DNA of 64,000 nt from NCBI RefSeq assembly GCF_030068605.1, contig NZ_JASJOU010000002.1:1-64000 (forward strand), read 5' to 3'. This DNA comes from Xanthocytophaga agilis. GTDB lineage: Bacteria; Bacteroidota; Bacteroidia; Cytophagales; 172606-1. A program made the position numbers and the translations under genes. Below, one piece after another: positions 45,151-53,863 of the stretch (its first letter is position 1; every line of letters begins with the position of its first letter). The notes under the pieces were generated by a model that saw only the letters and a program-made list of their open reading frames with translations, was not told the origin of the DNA and searched no databases.

Positions 45151-46924
45151 CTTTGAAGAGCAGTGGAGAGACGCGTTTGAAAACGCTGAGTTACCCCCAG
45201 ATCCAATGATCTGGTCAAATATTGAAACAAAACTGGCAGATGCAGAAAGAGATAAATATAAAAGAAAGCTATATTTATTTAAGCTGCGAGTCGCTGCTGC
45301 CGTAGCATTACTGGTATTGGCAACTGGTATATGGACCATCCAGCAGTCCATGAAAGGGAATAGTATTGCCATTGTAAATCATTATGAGAAAGAAATCCAT
45401 AGTTCTGGCCCTGACAAAGGAGTATCCATATCTTCTGGAGACAAAACTTTCAATACAGATTCTACGCGATCTGCTATTTCTAATGTGTCTGCCTCTAATA
45501 CAGCCAGTAATACTTTATCTCAGCATTCGTCAACCCCTGTCCTTCAACCAGCTACAAAAACAGAATCATCTTCCAATACAGTCAGAAACAACTCAGAAAG
45601 TGGAAAGACCAGTTCAACTCAGTTTGTAGAAAAACAGGATCAACTTTCCTATGAATCAACAAAATCAGGTACTAAGACATCAGCTATTAAGACAGATGCA
45701 CAAACAACATCTATAGGCAAAGCACCACAAAATCAGGAAACATCTATTGTTACAAATGGTAAATTATTATCGGATAAACAAAAGAAAAGTTTACAGACAA
45801 CGAATGTGGAAGATAATGTTGCTTATTACGAAGCTTCACCAACAAAGAAAAACACACTCAAAAATACCGGAAAAAATGTTGAGAGTTCATCAATAGTAGA
45901 TCAAAACCTTAACCCAGCTAGTGAAAATTATATATCAGCAATTCATTCCCAATCAAATAATTATCAAGCAAATAATTATATAGTAGCTGTTGAACCTATC
46001 TCAGGAAAGTCTGTTCATACGCAAATGGCAAAAGCTGTAGTGAAAGATATTCGCTGGAAACTTAATCAGGATTTCTGGGATCAGTTGACAGCACAGGATC
46101 TGGCAGCACAGCAAAAGAAACAAATGCACAGAGCACGTTGGAGATTAGATGGTGGTGCAACTCCAGGAAGCTTTAATCCAAATTTTAACTCAACCAGTTA
46201 TTCTGCAATGAATAGTTATGCTGATCAAGCACTTACTCCGACAACAGTAGGAAAAACCAATGCTGTTAGCCCATCAAGTAAGGACATAGGTAGCATGACA
46301 CATTCGGGTACTTTTTATGCAACAGGTTTACAAACAGAGTTTGCACTATCAGAAAGGTTTTCCATCCTAGGAGGAGTTCAGTATACTTATAGTAAGTCTC
46401 AGATAGATGTGACTCAGTATACCGCATTTAGTAATAGTTCTGCTATTCAGCCCGACTTTTATGAATTATTTGGGGCTTCATCAAGAAGTACACCTACTAA
46501 TACACTGGCCCAAAATAATATATCTTATAGGACGTCTCTAAACACCAATGAAGTACAAAGTCTGGATAATACCTATCATTATATTGGATTTCCAATGCGA
46601 GTTCTTTACAAAGTACTCAATCGAAAAGTAAAAGCCAGTATAGGTGCAGGAGTGTCTACAGACCTATTTCTGAAGAGCCAGATTAGTAGTTCTGAAAACA
46701 ATATAGAAACACTCGAATTCAATCGTTCACAGAATTCATTCTATAAGAGTACAATTTTTAGTGGATTGTTAAGTGTAAAGCTGGATTATGCCATTGACAA
46801 TAAATACAGTATTTATCTTGAACCCAGCTTCCGCAGAACATTATCATCTTCAACTACCTCATCTACTTTGAGTAGTTTTCCTGGATGGTGGGGAGTAGGA
46901 ACAGGTATAATGTATAGATTTTAA
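45128..46924 (+). CDS. Anti-sigma-like protein with long linker and C-terminal beta-barrel
   Basis: 598 residues. Residues 1-55 are cytoplasmic with PPDPMIWSNIETKLADAERD, equivalent to the PDEAVWKNIQKTL motif of the protein at 18750. A single hydrophobic segment lies at about 57-73. About 250 Ser/Thr/Asn-rich residues follow, then a ~270-residue domain of beta strands (EFALSERFSILGGVQYTYSK, 'YHYIGFPMRVLYKVLNRKVK') ending 'GTGIMYRF', as outer-membrane barrels do. Proposed as the partner of the overlapping ECF sigma factor, spanning both membranes. That topology is inferred. Confidence 0.72.
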   Translation: MNASEKNSFEEQWRDAFENAELPPDPMIWSNIETKLADAERDKYKRKLYLFKLRVAAAVALLVLATGIWTIQQSMKGNSIAIVNHYEKEIHSSGPDKGVSISSGDKTFNTDSTRSAISNVSASNTASNTLSQHSSTPVLQPATKTESSSNTVRNNSESGKTSSTQFVEKQDQLSYESTKSGTKTSAIKTDAQTTSIGKAPQNQETSIVTNGKLLSDKQKKSLQTTNVEDNVAYYEASPTKKNTLKNTGKNVESSSIVDQNLNPASENYISAIHSQSNNYQANNYIVAVEPISGKSVHTQMAKAVVKDIRWKLNQDFWDQLTAQDLAAQQKKQMHRARWRLDGGATPGSFNPNFNSTSYSAMNSYADQALTPTTVGKTNAVSPSSKDIGSMTHSGTFYATGLQTEFALSERFSILGGVQYTYSKSQIDVTQYTAFSNSSAIQPDFYELFGASSRSTPTNTLAQNNISYRTSLNTNEVQSLDNTYHYIGFPMRVLYKVLNRKVKASIGAGVSTDLFLKSQISSSENNIETLEFNRSQNSFYKSTIFSGLLSVKLDYAIDNKYSIYLEPSFRRTLSSSTTSSTLSSFPGWWGVGTGIMYRF

Positions 46925-46927
46925 CAG

Positions 46928-46951
46928 AAGGCAACCAAAAGGTTGCTTTTT
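46928..46951 (+). terminator. Terminator
   Basis: GCAACC-AAAA-GGTTGC stem followed by TTTTT. Confidence 0.85.
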
Positions 46952-47006
46952 CAATATAATTCATATTTTTAACTAGCCAATCTACCACAAATACATTGCC
47001 ATATAG

Positions 47007-47684
47007 ATGAAAAGAATTTTACTCTGCATTTTGACTAACATACTGCTTTTTAGCTGTGACAATCAGGAGCAGATACATCCAATCATCATTGACCCTGTCA
47101 CCCCAATCCATCTTGGAACGGAAACACTAACAACTGGTACATATCTTGGTTTCACTATAGGTGATTCTCCCCAAACAACTTATACAAAGACTCAAGCACT
47201 AATCACTAGCAAAGGGTTAAATAATTTATCTATTACCCACTCTATTTATACAGATCTGCCTTTGGTAAAAAACACATTATCATTATATACATCTATCTTT
47301 TTGGATGAAGAAAAAGGAACAGATTCTGGAGTACAAATTTATTTTGAGAATAATACGGTTAAAAGCATATACTTAAATAGTGGTAAAAAACTAAACAGAT
47401 GGCCTAATTCTTTTCCTCAAGTATCTATCCAGCTTGGTGAATCTGTAGATAATCTCTATTCAAAACTTGAAAGAATAGCTGCTAACTCTGTCTATAGGAA
47501 GAAGTTCGAACGAATCAGTCTTTTTTTCAAGGATATTAACAAGGTATATGACTCCAATATGGGAATGTCTCCACAATGGTACTTCGGGTATAGCTATGAT
47601 ATAAACAAGACAGAACGTGTTCAGCTTAATTTTCAGGATCAGAAATTAGTATCTATTCATGTTGAACGTTATCAGGCCAGGTAA
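47007..47684 (+). CDS. Hypothetical lipoprotein
   Basis: 225 residues with a lipoprotein signal (ILLFSCDNQ, Cys17). The rest is beta-rich with no motif I recognise. It shares the strand of the sigma pair but is separated from it by a terminator, so it is its own unit. Probably periplasmic or surface-anchored. Confidence 0.7.
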   Translation: MKRILLCILTNILLFSCDNQEQIHPIIIDPVTPIHLGTETLTTGTYLGFTIGDSPQTTYTKTQALITSKGLNNLSITHSIYTDLPLVKNTLSLYTSIFLDEEKGTDSGVQIYFENNTVKSIYLNSGKKLNRWPNSFPQVSIQLGESVDNLYSKLERIAANSVYRKKFERISLFFKDINKVYDSNMGMSPQWYFGYSYDINKTERVQLNFQDQKLVSIHVERYQAR

Positions 47685-47777
47685 TCTCACCCCTATCTTG
47701 GCTCTCTTACATTGAGCATAGATTTTTACGTATACTTGTTATATTAAAGTTATACTATTGTCAAATAAGACGATCCT

Positions 47778-48515
47778 ATGCATAAGCTTAAAAATACAGA
47801 TACAAAACCTCCTCAAGAAACTGATAAAGAAGCATGTAAACTCAAAACAGGAGAATTGCAGGAACAATTACGGGAAAAGCAAAAGATCCTTTATGCACAG
47901 GGAGAATATAGTATTTTAGTTATTCTTCAGGGATTAGACGCATCAGGAAAGGACGGCGTTCTCAATGATGTATTCAGTGGGTTAAATCTATTAGGAGTAC
48001 AGGTTGCAGCCTTTAAAGCTCCTACAGAAGAAGAATCCCGGCACGATTTTTTATGGCGCATCCATCAGAAAGTACCAGGTAAAGGTATAATTGGCATTTT
48101 TAATCGTTCACATTATGAAGATGTTCTGGTGCCTCGGGTAGAAAAATGGATAGATGACAAAACAATAAAGAAACGCTTCAAACACATCAACGACTTTGAA
48201 TCGTTACTTATTGAGAACAATACAGTTATTCTCAAATTCTACCTGCATGTTTCTGCAGAAGAACAAAAGGAACGGTTAACAGAACGAATGGAAAATCGCA
48301 CCAAGTTCTGGAAACATAATGACAATGACTGGCAGGTTGCAACAAAAAGAGACATATATTTGGATGCATACGAAGATATTTTTGAACACTGCTCGAAGGC
48401 TGCAGACTGGCACATTGTTCCGGCAGATAAGAACTGGTACAAAAACCATATAATAGCCAAAGCAACATTAAAGGCACTGGAACAACTACCCTTGAAATAT
48501 CCAGACTTAAAATAG
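47778..48515 (+). CDS. ppk2: Polyphosphate kinase 2 (PPK2 family)
   Basis: 245 residues with the P-loop GLDASGKDG at 52-60, the Walker-B-like NRSHYEDVLVPRV, and the lid region ERMENRTKFWKHNDNDWQVA. PPK2 enzymes transfer phosphate from polyphosphate to nucleotides; class (AMP, ADP or NDP acceptor) cannot be settled, though the length and lack of a second domain fit single-domain class I or III enzymes. Cytoplasmic. Confidence 0.94.
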   Translation: MHKLKNTDTKPPQETDKEACKLKTGELQEQLREKQKILYAQGEYSILVILQGLDASGKDGVLNDVFSGLNLLGVQVAAFKAPTEEESRHDFLWRIHQKVPGKGIIGIFNRSHYEDVLVPRVEKWIDDKTIKKRFKHINDFESLLIENNTVILKFYLHVSAEEQKERLTERMENRTKFWKHNDNDWQVATKRDIYLDAYEDIFEHCSKAADWHIVPADKNWYKNHIIAKATLKALEQLPLKYPDLK

Positions 48516-48607
48516 TAGATACAACCTGACTAGTTGTTTCAACAATATTTTCACATCCATTATCTCATGTTAGAAGATAGTAAGCATGGGATAATATTTA
48601 TCCCCTT

Positions 48608-49345
48608 ATGAAAAAGCTAGTATTGTTTATATTCATGTGCATTAGCCTATGTCAATTCAGTAAAGCACAACAAAAGCGTACTCAAGAAGTCCTCTATTTA
48701 AAAAATGGTAGCATTATTCGAAATGCAAAATCCTTACAGTACCTGGATTCTCTAATAGAAATCCATACAACAGAAGGCTCAATATTCCGGTTTGAACTCA
48801 GTGATCTGGACAGTATCGCCCGTGAACCTGTCCGAGTTAAGTTTCGTACACATGGATACTTCCTTGCTGTTGAAGCTGGGTTCCTTTCCGGACATAGTAC
48901 AAATACAACCACAACGATAGAGAAACGGAATAATGATGCGTCACTCCAGATTGTCTCAGGCTATCAATGGAATTCTCATTGGGCTACTGGTATAGGAGCA
49001 GCAATGGATATCTATCAGACAGGCACAATCTTACCCCTATTTCTGCGAAGTATGTACACTCCTCTCACTAACCGGCTAACCCCTCTTATCTCTTTTGATA
49101 TAGGTTATGGACTCTATACAAGAGTTTTCAATGGCAGCCCCACTAATGGTCAACTTTCTCAGGGCGGTTTATTTATAAATCCGGCAGTTGGCTTTATTGC
49201 CAGGTCAGAGAAAAGAACAGCATTTTCCTTTGCAATAGGTTATCGCCGACAACATGTATATCAAAGCTTTGTAAATGAGGAGACTACCTCTTCCAAAAAT
49301 ATTATTCTGCATCGTATGTCTATTCGAGTAGGCTTATCCTTTTGA
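48608..49345 (+). CDS. Hypothetical outer-membrane beta-barrel protein
   Basis: 245 residues: signal peptide (to about 20, 'FSKAQQ'), an N-terminal ~60-residue segment with VLYLKNGSIIRNAKSLQYLD (a common motif of Bacteroidota envelope proteins), then alternating strands such as 'LVSGYQWNSHWATGIGAAMD'-type repeats ending in 'RVGLSF'. Probably a small outer-membrane barrel. No assigned function. Confidence 0.7.
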   Translation: MKKLVLFIFMCISLCQFSKAQQKRTQEVLYLKNGSIIRNAKSLQYLDSLIEIHTTEGSIFRFELSDLDSIAREPVRVKFRTHGYFLAVEAGFLSGHSTNTTTTIEKRNNDASLQIVSGYQWNSHWATGIGAAMDIYQTGTILPLFLRSMYTPLTNRLTPLISFDIGYGLYTRVFNGSPTNGQLSQGGLFINPAVGFIARSEKRTAFSFAIGYRRQHVYQSFVNEETTSSKNIILHRMSIRVGLSF

Positions 49346-49400
49346 TACTTTCCCAAAATAATGCGTTTACATTTTATATTTTGATCTTACTAATGTACTA

Positions 49401-49426
49401 AAAGGCTCGCCTATCGGTGGGCCTTT
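49401..49426 (+). terminator. Terminator
   Basis: AAAGGCTCGCC / GGTGGGCCTTT stem with 4-base loop (two G-T pairs), then a short T-rich tract. Confidence 0.7.
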
Positions 49427-49527
49427 CTATTTGGATTTTGTCCAACTTTATGTTATATACAACAGCATATAAAACAGACATTTTTTAATAAACTGTTTTA
49501 TAATTCTTTTATCTATTCATACTTACT

Positions 49528-51501
49528 ATGAAAAGCCTACTTTCTCTTACGACCTGTAGTATTTTACTTTCCATCTTTGGACTACAAAGCCTATATGCAC
49601 AATACAATTACGCAGAAGGCTTGCAAAAAACATTGCTTTTTTATGAAGCTCAGCGTTCAGGAAAGATGCCCGCCAACAATCGCCTTAGTTGGCGAGGCGA
49701 TTCTCATTTACGTGATGGAAAGGATGTAGGTATTGATCTGACAGGAGGCTGGTACGATGCAGGAGATTCGCCTAAGTGGAATGCAACTATGTCATTTGCA
49801 GCCTCTACTCTGGCATGGAGTGCGCTGGAATACCCCAAAGGATATCAACAATCAGGTCAAATCTCCTATTTGCTAAATAATTTAAAATGGGTAGGCGACT
49901 ATTTTATTAAATGTCTTCGATTTAAAACCATTAATGATCTGCCTACATATCGGGTTTTTGTCGAAGTAGGTAATGTAGACGAAGAACATAAATCATGGGT
50001 TGCGAACGAAGTTATGCAGGCATTATATCCTAATCGTCCCTCCTTTTATGCAGATAAAGATGCTCCTGCAACCAGTATAGTAGCTGCAATGGCAGCTTCT
50101 CAGGCAGTATCTTCCATTGTTTTTCGAACTAATGGAAATACTCAATATGCAGATGCTCTACTATTAAATGCACAAAAATTATACGAATTTGCTACTACCT
50201 ATCAAGGAAATGGAACCGTTAAAAATGCAAGAGGAGAAATTGTAAAACATACAGAGAACTATGATGAGAATCGCTTTGAGGATCAAGTTTGTCTGGCAGC
50301 AATCTGGTTATATCGTGCCACCAAATCCTTACAACCAGAGGCTTCTGCTCAATATCTGAAACAGGCGGAAAAACTAGCTGGTGGATTTGCAAATCGGGTA
50401 CCAGAAGCTTATTATAGTTATAGTACATATGAAATCCCTTGCTTCATACTACTTTCTGAAGAATTTCCAGATAATATTTTGTATAAGCAAAAGACAGAAG
50501 CTGCCCTGGATCGTTTTGTTAATCTCCCTAAAAGTCCGGGCGGACTAGCAAAAATAGGATATGAATGGGGTACTCTCCGACATGCAAACAATACAGCATG
50601 GTTATTTTTTGTGTATGCAGATCACTTAGCGGAAGGTGCACGCAAAACTAAATATGAACAATGGGCTAAAAGTCAGCTAGATTACTCTTTGGGCAGCAAC
50701 CCTCAAAACAGAAGTTATCTTTTGGGTTTCCAGCCAGCAGGTAAAACGGTTGTTAATACTCCCCATCATGGCACAGCACATGCACCCTGGGCAGGTTGGG
50801 AACACCTGAATAAGGAGAAACCGGAATTTCGGTATCAACCACGTCATATTTTATATGGAGGTTTATTAGGGGGACCAAACTGGAACGATGAATTCAAAGC
50901 AGAGGTTGGAAATGCAGCACAAACTGAAGTTGCCTTGGACTTTAATGCAGGTATTACAGCCAATATGGCTCGTATGACATCTGTAATTGGAGGTAAACCA
51001 CTTCCTAATTTCCCACCCAAAGAAAAACCAGATGATGAATATTTTGTTGAAGCATCTATTGCAGACACGGATAATGAATCTGTAGAGATAAAGGCATGGT
51101 TGAATAACCGTTCTGCTTTTCCTGCAAAAGTATCATCTAACCTTTCCTTCAGGTATTATTTTCAGGCAGAACCCGGTACTCAAATACAGGCAGAAATTGT
51201 AAATGGTAAAGGTGCAGCCATATCCCAGCCAACTCTCTACCAAGGAAGTATATATTTTGTGACAGTTACCTTCCCCAATATACCTATTTTTCCGGGAGGC
51301 CTTGATCCCAATAACGGATGGACGCCATTTTATCGAAAAGAAGTTGTTTTTCGTCTGAAGAGCTCCGGCAGCTGGAATAATGCAAACGACTGGTCATTCA
51401 AAGGAATTACCACCCAGGGAAAATCTCCTGTAAAAGTAAATCAGATCAGTGTATGGGAGGGTAAAAAGAAACTAGGTGGTATTGATCCACCAAAAGGATA
51501 A
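49528..51501 (+). CDS. GH9 endoglucanase (cellulase)
   Basis: 657 residues. A signal peptide (to about 24, 'LYAQ') precedes the GH9 catalytic domain (26-490) with GGWYDAGDSPKWN (Asp77 and Asp80, the catalytic base region), HHGTAHAPWAGWE, and the acid Glu region QTEVALDFNAGITANMARM. It hydrolyses beta-1,4-glucan. The C-terminal ~150 residues form a beta-sandwich resembling a CBM3-type or cellulose-binding module ('FVEASIADTDNESVEIKAWL', 'VFRLKSSGSWNNANDWSFKG'). No T9SS tail is seen, so it is exported by Sec and may stay periplasmic or be released. No other cellulase is beside it. Confidence 0.92.
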   Translation: MKSLLSLTTCSILLSIFGLQSLYAQYNYAEGLQKTLLFYEAQRSGKMPANNRLSWRGDSHLRDGKDVGIDLTGGWYDAGDSPKWNATMSFAASTLAWSALEYPKGYQQSGQISYLLNNLKWVGDYFIKCLRFKTINDLPTYRVFVEVGNVDEEHKSWVANEVMQALYPNRPSFYADKDAPATSIVAAMAASQAVSSIVFRTNGNTQYADALLLNAQKLYEFATTYQGNGTVKNARGEIVKHTENYDENRFEDQVCLAAIWLYRATKSLQPEASAQYLKQAEKLAGGFANRVPEAYYSYSTYEIPCFILLSEEFPDNILYKQKTEAALDRFVNLPKSPGGLAKIGYEWGTLRHANNTAWLFFVYADHLAEGARKTKYEQWAKSQLDYSLGSNPQNRSYLLGFQPAGKTVVNTPHHGTAHAPWAGWEHLNKEKPEFRYQPRHILYGGLLGGPNWNDEFKAEVGNAAQTEVALDFNAGITANMARMTSVIGGKPLPNFPPKEKPDDEYFVEASIADTDNESVEIKAWLNNRSAFPAKVSSNLSFRYYFQAEPGTQIQAEIVNGKGAAISQPTLYQGSIYFVTVTFPNIPIFPGGLDPNNGWTPFYRKEVVFRLKSSGSWNNANDWSFKGITTQGKSPVKVNQISVWEGKKKLGGIDPPKG

Positions 51502-51551
51502 GTATTCTCTTTATAATTTATCAATATTTCAAACTAACAGAATTAATCCTT

Positions 51552-51595
51552 AATCTTCAGTAAGAGATGTGGTATCTTTTACTGAAGATTTTTTG
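51552..51595 (+). terminator. Terminator after GH9 gene
   Basis: AATCTTCAGTAA / TTACTGAAGATT stem extended by AGAT/ATCT, followed by TTTTTTG. Confidence 0.85.
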
Positions 51596-51798
51596 TTTGC
51601 GCATAGTTCACGGCATGGCTCCTCAATGGGGCTGACTCGGTTGCCTGGCCACGAAAGATCATTTTGATCAGAACTCACGGCAATTTTGTGTTTGACCTGA
51701 ACTCCAGTCAATTTTTCTCTTGCGCATAGTTCACAGCAAAACTTTTGTTTGCGTATAACTCACGGCAAAACTTTTTTTGAGCGGAATTCACTACAAAC
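51591..51798. repeat. Degenerate ~28-bp tandem repeats
   Basis: Six imperfect units of about 24-30 bases share TTTTG(TTT)GCGCATAGTTCACGGCAA in part. Clear ones start at 51591, 51662, 51716 and 51743; weaker ones at 51688 and 51772. A 47-bp unrelated insert separates the first from the second. The stretch is not coding in any frame I can support. Confidence 0.6.
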
Positions 51799-52216
51799 TA
51801 CGGAGATACCATAAAGAACATCCTATCAACAACGAAATATGCGTCTCAAACCTATTGGTGTGAATCCACTACCATCTCCTGGGTAGACAAGTCGTTAACT
51901 GAACTTTGGGATGATATACTATTATCTTCTCCCCTACTTTTGCCATGTATTTAAAGTCATAGCCTAACTTCATTGGTTCATAGCCTCAAATAGTGTATAG
52001 AAACCAGCATTGATATAGGAACGTCACATGAGATAGATGTATTTTTGGCTATAATCAAAAATGCTATTGGAATATTTCAAAACACACAGCACTAATAGAA
52101 TATTAAACTATATAATCCCAAATTACTGGAATTAAATTTTGAGTATACTATGAAATAATATAATATTGGTTACCACTTGATACAACAAACCAAAGATCAT
52201 TTTTACCTTTCCACCT
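51799..52216. other. Intergenic region, nothing recognised
   Basis: About 420 bases between the degenerate repeats and the amine oxidase gene. No gene, RNA or clear hairpin is seen; it presumably holds the oxidase promoter. Confidence 0.4.
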
Positions 52217-53779
52217 ATGACCACATTTACACGCCGTAATTTTATACAGAAGGTTGCCGCTATTACAGGGTCTGGATACACTGCAATGGTTGCCCTTGAC
52301 ATGATCCCTGCAGCACCAGCAAAACCACTATCATTACAAGGGCAAGCCGGAAAAAAAGTAATCATATTGGGCGCAGGTATGGCAGGGCTGGCATCTGCCT
52401 ATCAATTAACCAAACTTGGTTATGATTGTACCATTCTTGAAGCTCGCGGACGAGCAGGAGGACGCGTATGGACAATCCGGCCAGGTGCGAAAGAAACAGA
52501 ACTGAACGGAGCATTACAAACCTGTCGATTTGATGAAGGACAATTCTACAATGCAGGTGCCATGCGTATTCCACACCATCATACATCTGTGATTCAATAT
52601 TGCCGGGAATTAGGTGTGCCAATGGAAAACTTCCCTAATACCAATGAAGGAGCCTATTATTATAGTGAAGGCAAAGGTCCTTACTCCAATAAACGCATTC
52701 GACAACGGGAAATTCACAATGATATACGAGGATATACGTCAGAAATGCTGGCAAAAGTGATGGATCAAAGTTCACTGGATACACCCCTCACCAAAGAAGA
52801 CAAAGAGAAAATTATCGAATATCTGATGGCAGAAGGAGCATTGGATAAAAGTAAATTATACAAAGGATCACCTCGTCGCGGTTTTGATGTTCCTCCCGGG
52901 GCATATAGTCAGGCAGGTAAACCCGCCCCTCTTCCTTCGTTAGTAGACCTTCTTCAGTCAGGTTTTTATGATCCCTATTTTTACAACATTCCGGAATACA
53001 CATATGAGCAACAAAATACTATGCTTATGGTCTCCGGAGGAACAGATAAACTTACAGAAGCATTTACAAAACAGTTAGGCAAGAAAATCACCTACAATGC
53101 AGAAGTCACCAAGATATATAAAACAGAAAATGGGGCAAAAGTATCTTACAAAGATACAACCAAAGGCTCTGTACATGAAATCACAGGTGATTTCTGTATC
53201 TGCACTATTCCATTACCTGTTTTGAGCAGCATTGAACACAACTTTTCTTCCAATATCTCCCGTGCCATTGATCTAATACCACATAACAGTGCCTGTAAAA
53301 TAGGACTACAGTTCAAACGAAGATTCTGGGAAGAAGATGATAATATATTTGGAGGAATTAGTCGTACCAATATGGATATTACTCAAATTGTATATCCTAG
53401 TACAGGCTATTTTTCTAAAAAAGGAGTGGTTATCGGCTACTATAATTACGGATCTACAGCGGAACGCATTGGCAATCTATCTCTGGCAGATCGTGAAAAA
53501 CTGGCATTAGAACAAGGCAGTAAGATACATCCACAATACAAAACAGAGTTTGAAAGTTCGTTTTCTGTGGCCTGGCAGAAGGTACGTTACAGTCAGGCTG
53601 GCTGGGCTATGTATCCACAGGACGTACGTGATAAATATTATCCAGCCCTGCAACAAGCAGAAGGCAATATCTATTTCGCAGGAGATCATACTTCTTACTT
53701 AACCGCATGGATTGCTGGTGCATTCGAAGCCGCACATCAAACAGTAAAATCCATCCACGAACGTGTACAAAAGTCTTAA
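52217..53779 (+). CDS. Tat-exported flavin monoamine/L-amino-acid oxidase
   Basis: 520 residues. A twin-arginine signal (TTFTRRNFIQKVAAITGSGY) leads a FAD-binding amine oxidase: GAGMAGLASAYQL then 'LEARGRAGGRVWT', substrate domain, and the C-terminal NIYFAGDHTSYLTAWIAGAF motif of L-amino-acid and monoamine oxidases. It would oxidise an amino acid or amine to the imine with hydrogen peroxide release, in the periplasm. It is followed by a protease gene and an M20 gene on the same strand, an exported peptide/amino-acid breakdown set. Confidence 0.93.
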   Translation: MTTFTRRNFIQKVAAITGSGYTAMVALDMIPAAPAKPLSLQGQAGKKVIILGAGMAGLASAYQLTKLGYDCTILEARGRAGGRVWTIRPGAKETELNGALQTCRFDEGQFYNAGAMRIPHHHTSVIQYCRELGVPMENFPNTNEGAYYYSEGKGPYSNKRIRQREIHNDIRGYTSEMLAKVMDQSSLDTPLTKEDKEKIIEYLMAEGALDKSKLYKGSPRRGFDVPPGAYSQAGKPAPLPSLVDLLQSGFYDPYFYNIPEYTYEQQNTMLMVSGGTDKLTEAFTKQLGKKITYNAEVTKIYKTENGAKVSYKDTTKGSVHEITGDFCICTIPLPVLSSIEHNFSSNISRAIDLIPHNSACKIGLQFKRRFWEEDDNIFGGISRTNMDITQIVYPSTGYFSKKGVVIGYYNYGSTAERIGNLSLADREKLALEQGSKIHPQYKTEFESSFSVAWQKVRYSQAGWAMYPQDVRDKYYPALQQAEGNIYFAGDHTSYLTAWIAGAFEAAHQTVKSIHERVQKS

Positions 53780-53863
53780 TTATTCTATTACAACAAACTA
53801 CCACTTATCACCTGTAATCACAGATAGGTTATGCTGCAAAAAACAGTGTAATCCTTTAAACCT

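Noticed and set aside
51591-51798. Possible CRISPR array
   Set aside because: Units vary in sequence and spacing, spacers are not of even length, and no cas gene is near.
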